Shown: positions 1-7,255, counted from the first letter of the stretch. The stretch: DNA of 7,884 bases from Lachnospiraceae bacterium (GCA_017437205.1 JAFSBP010000236.1:1-7884); one strand, 5' to 3'. Made by a program: numbers and translations. The notes: generated by a model from the letters alone, not told the origin.

Positions 1-1021
1 CGGCCTTCAAAATGGAAAAGGTCACCTTCTCCAGAGTCTTTCCATCCATGTATAAGTGCATCGCCAGCCCGTACTCCGGCAGATTTTTGTTCACAATAAT
101 CGTGGAGTTTGGAGACATACTGAAGTTTCCGAGAGAGTAGGCACAGGGCACTCCATCCACGTAGCATGCCTTCTGTACCATGTGCGAATGGCTGGCCAAA
201 ACCGCATCCGCCCCCGCCTTCAACGCCTCTTTCACCACGTACTCCGAGAATTCTCCCGGCTCCGGATTGAACTGACCGCCCACATGAGGATAACAGATCA
301 CAAAATCCGCCTTTTCCTTTGCCGCGCGAATGTCACTGACAAATTGCTCCATAAATGGCTTGATCTTATCCATCTCCATATTGTCATCGGCGCGCTCAAG
401 GGTGTTCGGAAGACCGACGCACTTTCTGATCACTGCACGCTTCTCTTCCTTCAATCCCTTAAAGCATTTATCTACCCAGGTTTTCATCTTTTTGCGCACT
501 TCAGGCGTATAGGTAGGCATCTTCGGCGATCTCAGATAATTGATGTAGGGGAAGTTCTCATCCCCGTCGGGCAGTCGCTTGTTGGTGGTGTAGGTATAAG
601 CCACCACCGCAAACTTCACGCCGTCCACATCGAAGTAATACGCCTCCTCACGGCCTTTCTCCGGCAGAAAATTGCCGGTGTGAGAAAGACCAAGTTCGTC
701 GAGCACACGAAGTGTCCGAAGCATTCCGTCCGCGCCCCGGTCCAGCGTGTGATTATTGACCGTGGACACCAGATCAACACCTGCGTCCTTCGCCGCTTTC
801 GCAAAGGCATCCGGCGCATTGAAGGTGAAAAATCCATCGGAATATCCTGTCTCCTCACCAGCCAGAGGAAACTCCAAATTACTGATCACATAATCCGCCT
901 CGTCTAGCATCGGACGAACCTTTTCAAATACACCGGAAAAATCATAGGCACCGTCCGCCTTCTTTGATGCCTTTAAAATGGGCGGCTCACACATAATATC
1001 GCCAAGAACTGTTATCTTCAT
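1..1021 (-). CDS. CapA-family metallophosphatase-like protein, 3' end cut by window edge
   Basis: The frame opens with ATG at 1021 and stays open to base 2, giving 340 residues with the C-terminus outside the window. Visible CapA (PGA_cap, calcineurin-like fold) motifs in order: GDIM with Asp8 near the N-terminus, SNLEFPL around residue 50, NNHTLDRG at 89-96, YPHVGGQFNPEP at 244-255, ASHSHMVQ at 276-283 and YSLGNF at 295-300. These Asp, Asn and His residues are the expected metal ligands of the family. CapA proteins are linked to poly-gamma-glutamate capsule production, but many family members are predicted phosphoesterases of unknown substrate. The protein starts directly at the first beta strand of the fold, with no signal peptide or transmembrane anchor, unlike capsule CapA, so a cytoplasmic enzyme is more likely. 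A GGAGG site lies 8 bases before the start. It is the last visible gene of the three-gene set, 15 bp after the histidine phosphatase. Family assignment is firm; substrate is unknown. Confidence 0.88.
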   Translation of the reverse strand, partial: MKITVLGDIMCEPPILKASKKADGAYDFSGVFEKVRPMLDEADYVISNLEFPLAGEETGYSDGFFTFNAPDAFAKAAKDAGVDLVSTVNNHTLDRGADGMLRTLRVLDELGLSHTGNFLPEKGREEAYYFDVDGVKFAVVAYTYTTNKRLPDGDENFPYINYLRSPKMPTYTPEVRKKMKTWVDKCFKGLKEEKRAVIRKCVGLPNTLERADDNMEMDKIKPFMEQFVSDIRAAKEKADFVICYPHVGGQFNPEPGEFSEYVVKEALKAGADAVLASHSHMVQKACYVDGVPCAYSLGNFSMSPNSTIIVNKNLPEYGLAMHLYMDGKTLEKVTFSILKA

Positions 1022-1029
1022 CTTAAATT

Positions 1030-1034
1030 CCTCC
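1030..1034 (-). promoter_or_regulatory. Ribosome binding site of the CapA-like gene
   Basis: A perfect GGAGG (minus strand) sits 8 bases before the ATG at 1021, inside the 15-bp gap after the preceding stop codon. It fixes the start of the CapA-like gene. Confidence 0.8.
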
Positions 1035-1036
1035 AT

Positions 1037-1756
1037 TCAGTGCTGCTGACTGAAATCCGTATACACCTCACAAAATCTCGCCATAAAGGACGGTTCCTCC
1101 CCGTTCTCCGTCAGATGGGACACATCCCCAAAGTTTAACATACGGAAAAAGGCGATACCTTCCTCCCGCTCTTCCGTCACCAGTGTTGTGACTGAGCTGG
1201 CCTGCGCGCAGGTTCCATGCCAGAGGGGAACAGGGCTCACACCCATTAGATGGCTGATGAACACCGTCTCCACGGCAAAATGGCAGAACAGGACGATGGT
1301 GTCGGTGTTGGGGCGCACCGCGCGGTAATATCCGCCGTTACGCACGTAGCCGTGCTTTGCCAACAGCTGATCCAGCTCGCCGGTCACCCGCAGGTACTCT
1401 CCCTTCACGTCGCCGCTTCGCATGATTGCCGTGTCATACCAATGATCACGGTCATAGTAGCGGGGTTCTCCTGTCCAGTATCCCGGCATCAGATCCCAGG
1501 GGATATCGTCGTCATCAGGGCGCACCACTCTTGCTGCAAATTCTCTCAGCCAGGGAAGAACAACCTCCTCGCGGCCTAGGCGCTCTAAGGTCGGCGCTGC
1601 CGTCGCTCTCGCCCGCCCCAGCGGTGAAACATAATAGTAGTCGGCGGGAGTTTTCACCAGCCGCTCGGCCAAAAATTCTGCTTCTCGTCTGCCCTTCTCT
1701 GTCAGACTGTCATGCTCATAGTCCGGCTCTCCGTGACGGATAATCACAAGCTTCAT
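1037..1756 (-). CDS. Histidine phosphatase family protein (phosphoglycerate-mutase-like)
   Basis: This 239-residue protein belongs to the histidine phosphatase superfamily, which forms a phospho-histidine intermediate. The signature RHGE is at residues 7-10 (Arg7, nucleophile His8). LTEKGRREAE follows at 18-27, then SPLGRARATA at 44-53 with Arg48 as the second phosphate-binding Arg. An acidic residue near Glu72 (WLREF) and FCHFAVETV at 157-165 with His159 complete the usual catalytic set. The region at about 78-130 is a family-specific insertion rich in Asp, Tyr and Trp, which probably shapes the substrate pocket. There is no signal peptide. An AGGAG site about 10 bases upstream supports the ATG at 1756. 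It lies 22 bp after the peptidase-acetyltransferase gene and 15 bp before the CapA-like gene, so it is very likely co-transcribed with both. The superfamily covers sugar phosphatases, cobalamin phosphatases and mutases; the substrate cannot be read from the sequence, and this is not evidence of a glycolytic mutase. Confidence 0.9.
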   Translation of the reverse strand: MKLVIIRHGEPDYEHDSLTEKGRREAEFLAERLVKTPADYYYVSPLGRARATAAPTLERLGREEVVLPWLREFAARVVRPDDDDIPWDLMPGYWTGEPRYYDRDHWYDTAIMRSGDVKGEYLRVTGELDQLLAKHGYVRNGGYYRAVRPNTDTIVLFCHFAVETVFISHLMGVSPVPLWHGTCAQASSVTTLVTEEREEGIAFFRMLNFGDVSHLTENGEEPSFMARFCEVYTDFSQQH

Positions 1757-1778
1757 TGTTCTTCCTCTCCTTTGCTCT

Positions 1779-4469
1779 TTACATCATTTCGCGGAACATC
1801 TCCGCTCCGATCTCGCACAAATCTTTAAGTTCTATCCGATAAATGCAGCCCATTCCGCAGGCTCTTGCTTCAATCTTCAGCCCGCGCTCCTGCGCCTTCC
1901 CATAAAAGGCATCTACACCGCCAAAGGCCGCGCAAGCGTCCTCCACCAGCCCGTTCATCAGTGCGGTGTGCTCTGCACCCTTCTCATCAATGTACTTGAC
2001 GATTCCCATGGTTTCCTCACCGGCAAACCGGTTCGCCAGATAAGACAGGAAAACATTATCTTTCAGCGTATTTCCGATGCACACCACCGAGCCGCCACGC
2101 TCCAACACCTTTGCCACCGGTGAAGTCTCCCCGAAGGGCTCCTCCAGACAGCCCTGTCCCTTCACGCACTCAGTCGCATCATGACCGATGGCCGCCCACT
2201 CGTGGGTAATGTGACCGGAGCGGCAAACCCCCGGCGTTTTCATCAGCTCTCTGGGGAAATCCGCCGTAGTGACCGTCTTGTCCCGAAGGGCTCCGTCCGG
2301 ACGCATATCGTAAGGGCGATATGCCACAGAACGGTTCACCTTTCCGCCTTGCATCAGGTAAGGCTGGCTGAAGATGGGTGCAAGGATGGTTCCCTCGTCG
2401 CCCACAGCGCCTGCAATGCCCTCAAGCACCGCCTTCACACCGCCTTCAATATAGCCCAGATCAGACAATTCAGCGTGAACCATCAGGGTTTCACCGTCTT
2501 TTACACCCAGCTCCCGCAAAGCAGTCTCGATCTCCGCCACCGTGACCGCCGTCGCCGCCTTCATAGTGAGGTATCCATTCTCTGCGAAGGTGATAAAAGT
2601 AAGCAGCGTATCGCGAATGACCGCCTCAGAAAGGACCGTCCGCTTTGCCCACTCAAACTCCTCCACCACCCCGCGGAAGGTCTTCTTTCCGTCTATCAGA
2701 GCCATCAGCTCCGCCGGGGTATAATATAAGAAGAATCCGGGACTCTTTCGTTTATGTTTCTCCAAAATCTTCACCTGGTCGTGTGGAAGTCCTCTGCCCA
2801 CACGGCCGAAGATAAAATTCTCCGCGTAATCGTACCAGCCGGATGCCGTAATCCCACCGGCAAAAGGAAGCTCCGCACCCTTCACCATAGGCCGCACCGG
2901 ATTATTTATCTGACCGACGAGCTCCGTGCGATACCACGTTGCCAGCTCCGCTGCCGCCTCATCGATCTCCGGGATATCTCCCCACCGCTTCAAGTCGAGA
3001 ATACGGTTATATTCCTGCCGATACCGATAGTCCATGCGTAAAACCGCGTCGGTCTCTCCACGAATCTCGTCCTTTGTCAGCGCTTCCAGGCTCGCCTTTG
3101 CCTTCGCAAGTGCCCCGGGAAGAAGGGTACGGATCTCGTCTGCCGTCAGTGCCGCCATCGCACCCACCCATGAGCCGGTGGCCACCAGCGTCTCCATGCA
3201 CACATCCAGATCAATGTGCTCCTCATCCAAAAAAGAATTGTGGTGGAAGCAGGGATAGAGACCGCGAAGCACCCATGTGGTCGGGAGCCCCACCGTCGGG
3301 TCTCCCAGGGTACAGTCATCCCCCAGATTGTAAGGCATCTTTAACACTTTAGTTTTCGGATATTCCTCTATGTATGCGTCACACACCGCGTCCAGCACGA
3401 GATTTCCCGCAAAGCCCGGCCAGTCCGGCGCCTTTCTCGCCCTGATCTCGCGATACTTCGCCTTATCCAGCGCACCGGGGATACCGTCAACATTGATCGC
3501 ACCGATTGCCCTGGCGCTTAAATCACCGCCAAAATGTTCTGCTGCCGCCGCAAATCCGTACACCTCCGCCGCAAACACCACGCGGACAGAATATTTCAGC
3601 CGAAGTTCTCCGGCCTCAACCATCTCCTTCAATGCCTTCAAAATACCGATACAGCCAATGACACCGTTGGAATTGTCATCGATCAGAGGCTCATACAGAT
3701 GGGCGAGCACCCAGATTTCCTTCTCGCTCTCGCCCCGCAAGAGTCCGCTGACCACCGGCAGCGTCGTCTCATATCTGCGTCCGTCAGAGCGGGCATGAAC
3801 CTTCACCACACCACTCTCACAGGCCTTTCTCAGATAATAACCGACACGGGGTGTAATCTGATAGCCCACAAAATCCCGATGGCCGCTCTGCACGCTCCAC
3901 GAGCCGTTCTCCGTGGCGGAATTTACCCACGCCAGATAATCCGGCGCATCCAGCTGATCCTCCGAGCGGTCAGCCACCCAGCCGATCGCTCCCAGATCCA
4001 GAAACATCTCCATCGCCTTTTGGGCGCCCTTTGTACTCTGGTTTAAAAGCACCAGCTTTCCCTTCACATCTTCACCGGCCTTCATCTGGCTTTCCGTCAC
4101 CAGCTCGGTGATAACTCCGCCCTCCGGAAGCGACGTAGAATGCTTCACACAGGACAGAGAATCCTTCTGATAATCCGCAATCACCGGATTTTTGATCCCA
4201 TTGACCTTAGAAACAAGGGTGAGACTCATCTCATTCACATCCCAGCCGAGAGGCATCCGCTTGTCCTGATAGACCGTGACACCGTCCGCGGGGATATCGA
4301 TCAGCTCTGCCTCAAGCCCCTCAGAACACATCAGGTCACGGGCGTAAGCTGCGGCTGCCTGATAACCCGGAGACTTCTGCCCCCTCTCCAGACGGTAAAG
4401 GGCGGTGATGTGCTGCTTAAACCAGCCGCGGTCAAAACGGTTCTTAAATATATTGATATATCTCTCCAT
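1779..4469 (-). CDS. M28/DUF4910-like metallo-aminopeptidase fused to an AAC(3)-like N-acetyltransferase
   Basis: The longest open frame begins at 4520 (913 residues), but the likely start is the ATG at 4469 (residue 18 of that frame, about 896 residues): a GGGGAGG site lies 8 bases before it, while the codons before 4475 overlap the promoter region. Numbers below use the 913-residue frame. Residues about 19-465 are a clan MH (M28/DUF4910-like) peptidase: His274 (LAHLYEP), Asp282 (DDNSNG), Glu319 (AAEVYG), Asp345 (NVDG) and His427 (FHHNS) fit the zinc ligands. Residues about 110-225 resemble an inserted PA-type domain (GKLVLL...GAIG). Residues about 600-655 look like a winged helix (ALIDGKKTF...ENGYLT). 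Residues about 660-913 match the AAC(3)/YokD fold: LMVHAELSDLGYIEGG, GTILAPIFS, RSGHITHEWAAIG and PFGETSP. It is the first gene of the three-gene set. No signal peptide. Substrates are unknown; the AAC(3) match does not show aminoglycoside resistance. Confidence 0.85.
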   Translation of the reverse strand: MERYINIFKNRFDRGWFKQHITALYRLERGQKSPGYQAAAAYARDLMCSEGLEAELIDIPADGVTVYQDKRMPLGWDVNEMSLTLVSKVNGIKNPVIADYQKDSLSCVKHSTSLPEGGVITELVTESQMKAGEDVKGKLVLLNQSTKGAQKAMEMFLDLGAIGWVADRSEDQLDAPDYLAWVNSATENGSWSVQSGHRDFVGYQITPRVGYYLRKACESGVVKVHARSDGRRYETTLPVVSGLLRGESEKEIWVLAHLYEPLIDDNSNGVIGCIGILKALKEMVEAGELRLKYSVRVVFAAEVYGFAAAAEHFGGDLSARAIGAINVDGIPGALDKAKYREIRARKAPDWPGFAGNLVLDAVCDAYIEEYPKTKVLKMPYNLGDDCTLGDPTVGLPTTWVLRGLYPCFHHNSFLDEEHIDLDVCMETLVATGSWVGAMAALTADEIRTLLPGALAKAKASLEALTKDEIRGETDAVLRMDYRYRQEYNRILDLKRWGDIPEIDEAAAELATWYRTELVGQINNPVRPMVKGAELPFAGGITASGWYDYAENFIFGRVGRGLPHDQVKILEKHKRKSPGFFLYYTPAELMALIDGKKTFRGVVEEFEWAKRTVLSEAVIRDTLLTFITFAENGYLTMKAATAVTVAEIETALRELGVKDGETLMVHAELSDLGYIEGGVKAVLEGIAGAVGDEGTILAPIFSQPYLMQGGKVNRSVAYRPYDMRPDGALRDKTVTTADFPRELMKTPGVCRSGHITHEWAAIGHDATECVKGQGCLEEPFGETSPVAKVLERGGSVVCIGNTLKDNVFLSYLANRFAGEETMGIVKYIDEKGAEHTALMNGLVEDACAAFGGVDAFYGKAQERGLKIEARACGMGCIYRIELKDLCEIGAEMFREMM

Positions 4470-4477
4470 TGCCATTT

Positions 4478-4484
4478 CCTCCCC
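4478..4484 (-). promoter_or_regulatory. Ribosome binding site that sets the start at 4469
   Basis: GGGGAGG on the minus strand. It is 8 bases before the ATG at 4469 but only 2 bases before the in-frame ATG at 4475, and it lies downstream of the ATG at 4520. It therefore favours 4469 as the true start of the fusion gene. Confidence 0.75.
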
Positions 4485-4544
4485 AAAGAACCACGAAAGT
4501 TTGTATCTATTGTATCGCAAATGATTCTAAAAAGAAATCGAAAA

Positions 4545-4572
4545 AATATAATTTACATTGACAAAATCTCAA
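4545..4572 (-). promoter_or_regulatory. Putative sigma-A promoter for the peptidase-acetyltransferase / phosphatase / CapA-like operon
   Basis: On the minus strand, TTGAGA (4567-4572) and TATATT (4545-4550) are separated by 16 bp. Each matches the sigma-A consensus at five of six positions. This lies in the 144-bp AT-rich gap between the amidohydrolase stop and the fusion-gene start and would give a leader of about 70 bases. A second possible -10, TACAAT at 4509-4514, has only a weak TTTCTT at -35 spacing. The assignment is by motif only. Confidence 0.5.
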
Positions 4573-4613
4573 CTATGTCTGCCGTTATCCATCTTCCTGA
4601 AGCTGCATCTATC

Positions 4614-6203
4614 CTACCGCAGCAACCGCTGAATATTCCCCGCCAGAATCTTTTTCTTATCCTCCACCGATATCCTTGCGTAACATACCCAGCCCAGCTG
4701 AGGCGCAGGATCACGCATGGGGAAATCCGAGCCGTACAGTATCTTATCGGCGCCGGCCTGCTCCACCAGAAACTCAATCATGCCCCTGGCCACCGAGGTA
4801 AAGGTAATCTCCAGCACCACATTGTCCCGTTTATTGGCAAGAGCCGCATTTTTTCTCGCCACCGCATAATTCATTCCGCTGTGGGCGAGAATGAAGGTGA
4901 TGTCAGGATAATCGAGGCTCAACTGTTCCACCTGATTCAAAATCACATCGTTGCTGTCGCAGTGCGCCAGCAGAAGCAGACGGTGCTCGTTGGCGTAGGC
5001 AAACCATTCTTTGCAGAGCTCAGATGTCAATTGATACTTCTGGAACACCCAATAGGGCTTTATCCCCACAAAAACCTCCGGATACTCCTCGTGATAGCGC
5101 TTCCAGTCCTTCAGATCCTCCTCGTAGCGAACATTGCAGGTACTGTAACCCAAAAATCTTCCGGGATATTTCTGCGCCGCATAAAGCGTCTCCTCATTGC
5201 CTTTGCGCCCATCGATGGTCAGGCCGGAAAAGGGAGCGGTAATCGCCGTCTGAACGCCCAGCCGATCCATGGTTCTCACCATCGCATCACAGTCTGTGTC
5301 AAACAACATATGGTTGGATACTGTCCTATCCTCCGCCGCGATCATATGGGTGTGAGCATCGATCACCGGCACCGAGATGGGACGGCCCTCGTCCGCCTCC
5401 CTCGCAATCTCATCAAAAATGCAGTCAGCGTCATCGTACAGGGCGAAATCGTCAGCAGACAGCCCTAAGAGCCTGCAGGCATTTCCGTGGGCAATCAAAT
5501 CTTTATCACTCTCCGAGAGGTCTGCATACTCAATCATGGACTTCATGGCACCCATGGATTTATTCGGCCATGCAGAACTGTACAATGCCCGCTCCGCGCC
5601 GAAATGGTCCCTCACCAGCCTTAGCACTCCATTGATCTGATTGGAGCTGATGTCAAAATACAGATTCTCACAGCGCTCCATCGCCTCCCAAAAGAGTCTC
5701 CCCGAAGCCCAGTGGGTTCCCTGCATGATGATGGGCAATTCCGGGTACTCCTCCGCCAGCCTGGCCGCCTGCTCAAAGCGCCCTTCCGAGTCTGTCCCTA
5801 CCACAATGAGTGGGCGCCGATGTGCCATCAATGCCTCGGCGACCTCCCGCATACTTTTCGGATGGAGAGAGGTGTGAAATGCCTTGGGAAGCGCGGCAAA
5901 TGCCTGCACTCCCTCATCCAGCAGCCGGTCATAATACGCCGGATCACCGCTCTCCAGAATCGCCGTCGGAGGAACCGCAGCGATACTTACCAGACGCGGC
6001 TGCCCCTCCGCGATGGAGATCGCCTCCCGGTTTCCGAAGATAAAGGAATAATGTTCCACCGTATTAGACATAATGGCCGCGCCGTGGATGCGCGCCTCCT
6101 TCATATCCTCCAGCAGACTCTCCACTGTGTATGGGTAATACTTATCCGGTGAACTCTTTCGACCTACGGAGGCGAAGAGTTCAAAATATTTTCTCTGTTG
6201 CAT
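4614..6203 (-). CDS. Tandem amidohydrolase: degenerate N-terminal copy plus complete C-terminal amidohydrolase_2 domain
   Basis: This 529-residue protein looks like two amidohydrolase TIM barrels joined end to end. The C-terminal half (about 278-529) has the full metal set of the amidohydrolase_2 family: DAHTHM with His284 and His286, GIKPYW with Lys382, LLAHCDS with His414, LAHSG with His441 and GSDFP with Asp493, followed by AGNIQRLL. The N-terminal half (about 5-250) follows the same order of elements (FELFASVGR, GVQAFAALP, PIIMQGTHW, LYFDISS, GNACRLLGL) but lacks the HxH pair and has SSAWP where GSDxP is expected. It is probably a non-catalytic partner. The protein is cytoplasmic (no signal peptide). 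The family hydrolyses or decarboxylates small cyclic or amide compounds; the substrate is unknown. The start at 6203 is the only ATG available because an in-frame TAG lies just upstream; its GGAG (6216-6219) is 12 bases away, which is rather far. It follows the membrane protein gene by 17 bp. Confidence 0.87.
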   Translation of the reverse strand: MQQRKYFELFASVGRKSSPDKYYPYTVESLLEDMKEARIHGAAIMSNTVEHYSFIFGNREAISIAEGQPRLVSIAAVPPTAILESGDPAYYDRLLDEGVQAFAALPKAFHTSLHPKSMREVAEALMAHRRPLIVVGTDSEGRFEQAARLAEEYPELPIIMQGTHWASGRLFWEAMERCENLYFDISSNQINGVLRLVRDHFGAERALYSSAWPNKSMGAMKSMIEYADLSESDKDLIAHGNACRLLGLSADDFALYDDADCIFDEIAREADEGRPISVPVIDAHTHMIAAEDRTVSNHMLFDTDCDAMVRTMDRLGVQTAITAPFSGLTIDGRKGNEETLYAAQKYPGRFLGYSTCNVRYEEDLKDWKRYHEEYPEVFVGIKPYWVFQKYQLTSELCKEWFAYANEHRLLLLAHCDSNDVILNQVEQLSLDYPDITFILAHSGMNYAVARKNAALANKRDNVVLEITFTSVARGMIEFLVEQAGADKILYGSDFPMRDPAPQLGWVCYARISVEDKKKILAGNIQRLLR

Positions 6204-6215
6204 GATGATTAACTA

Positions 6216-6219
6216 CTCC
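6216..6219 (-). promoter_or_regulatory. Weak, distant ribosome site for the amidohydrolase gene
   Basis: GGAG on the minus strand lies 12 bases before the ATG at 6203, immediately after the stop of the upstream gene. The spacing is longer than usual, so translation may be weak or coupled to the upstream gene. Confidence 0.4.
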
Positions 6220-6220
6220 A

Positions 6221-7255
6221 CTATTTTATCGTTAACTTAATCTCGCTGATTTCCACGCGGTCTTTGAAGCATTCCATGATATAGAGACGGCCGTCTTCAG
6301 ATAGATAAGACCAGACGTTTTGCTTCGCCTTATTTAGATGATCAGTCTGATTTATCTCTACATACAGATGACAATTTTCCGTTTTCAGACCGATAACGTT
6401 AAGCAATACATTTTCTCTCATTTCTGTATCTTCATAATACACGATGTCATCATGAACACCAATCACATCAACCACATTTTTTCCCTTAAAAAACTCAGGA
6501 ATATTATAATCCGTTATCCGTTCCACCTGATCCGTCACCCAGTCATAGCGGTATTGAATCCGAGTGTTTGACGTCATCATCTTGAATTCCAACACAACAT
6601 AGGTATCACCGATTTCGACAATTTTCTGAGGCGTACTCATCATATTTGTGAGCTGTGCCGGAAGTTTGATGGATATTTCTCTACTGCGATCACTTCGATA
6701 AAGTTGTACTTTTGATTCATCTAAAAGACCAACCCAACCATTCTGATAGCTCATCCCGCTATTTCCACTGAAATATTCCGTCTCAATCGATGAATAGCTT
6801 CCATTCTCGTAAATCAATATCCGCCGGTTCGCATCATCCCATACGCAAATTTGATCGTCTTCCACGGAAAAACCTCTCACTGATTTATTCTCATGCACGT
6901 CCGATTTATAGCCTAACTGGTCTTCTCCCTCTCCCCAAGAGAAGGTATGGATAACTCTTTTTGCCTCTTCCAAAGAAATCTTCTTTTCTTCCACAATGGT
7001 TGCTTCCGTAGACGGTTCTTCCGTCGTTATCTCTTCAGCAGTCGGCTCTAACGTGATCTCCCCGGTACCCGTCTCCTCAGTTGTTGTTACCTCCTCGGCG
7101 GTGTTTTCCTCCCCACCGTCCGTCGCAGCGACTGTCTTCTCCGGTCCATACGGACCGGAGAAGAAGTCGGAAAGGAGCCAACTGAGAAGCAAAACATTCA
7201 AAAATATTACGATACCTAGGATGATTACTAAAAGAAGTTTTTGGTTTTGTTTCAT
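6221..7255 (-). CDS. Membrane-anchored hypothetical protein with Thr/Glu-rich linker and beta-rich outer domain
   Basis: The gene encodes 344 residues whose family I do not recognise by name. Residues 1-6 are polar and positive, and about 7-29 form one strongly hydrophobic transmembrane helix without a lipobox Cys, so it is a membrane anchor rather than a lipoprotein signal. Residues about 41-92 are a low-complexity linker dominated by Thr and Glu, of a kind that spans the cell wall in many clostridia. Residues about 100-344 are beta-rich. A stretch at 104-152 (FSWGEGEDQLGY, then RGFSVEDDQICVWDDANRRI) resembles one blade of an NHL or six-bladed beta-propeller, and later blades are suggested by alternating hydrophobic strands with turns. 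An outward-facing sensor or binding role is inference. GGAAGG (7264-7269), 8 bases upstream, supports the ATG at 7255. The gene looks more AT-rich than those to its left and contains a perfect hairpin just after the membrane helix. Confidence 0.8.
   Translation of the reverse strand: MKQNQKLLLVIILGIVIFLNVLLLSWLLSDFFSGPYGPEKTVAATDGGEENTAEEVTTTEETGTGEITLEPTAEEITTEEPSTEATIVEEKKISLEEAKRVIHTFSWGEGEDQLGYKSDVHENKSVRGFSVEDDQICVWDDANRRILIYENGSYSSIETEYFSGNSGMSYQNGWVGLLDESKVQLYRSDRSREISIKLPAQLTNMMSTPQKIVEIGDTYVVLEFKMMTSNTRIQYRYDWVTDQVERITDYNIPEFFKGKNVVDVIGVHDDIVYYEDTEMRENVLLNVIGLKTENCHLYVEINQTDHLNKAKQNVWSYLSEDGRLYIMECFKDRVEISEIKLTIK
7135..7164. repeat. Perfect 13-bp inverted repeat with 4-base loop inside the membrane-protein gene
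   Basis: The left arm (7135-7147) reads TCTTCTCCGGTCC, the loop is 7148-7151 and the right arm (7152-7164) is its exact complement. In the mRNA this forms a GC-rich stem about 90-120 bases into the coding region, at the junction of the transmembrane helix and the Thr/Glu linker (encoding FFSGPYGPEKT). No U-tract follows it on the transcribed strand, so it is not a simple intrinsic terminator. Confidence 0.85.

Noticed and set aside
56..907. 283-codon plus-strand open frame at the left end
   Set aside because: It is antisense to the CapA-like gene, whose family motifs run through the whole region; the plus-strand translation has no recognisable domain.
4470..4520. ATG at 4520 or 4475 as the start of the fusion gene
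   Set aside because: The first lies upstream of the GGGGAGG site and beside a possible -10 element; the second is only 2 bases from that site. The ATG at 4469 has normal spacing.
4140..5468. 442-codon plus-strand open frame crossing two genes and the gap between them
   Set aside because: It runs antisense to two well-supported genes, its translation is rich in His, Arg, Ile and Leu without recognisable motifs, and it spans the promoter gap. It is a shadow frame.
6285..6296. 12-bp perfect palindrome AGACGGCCGTCT inside the membrane-protein gene
   Set aside because: It has no loop, lies near the 3' end of the coding region and is short enough to arise by chance.
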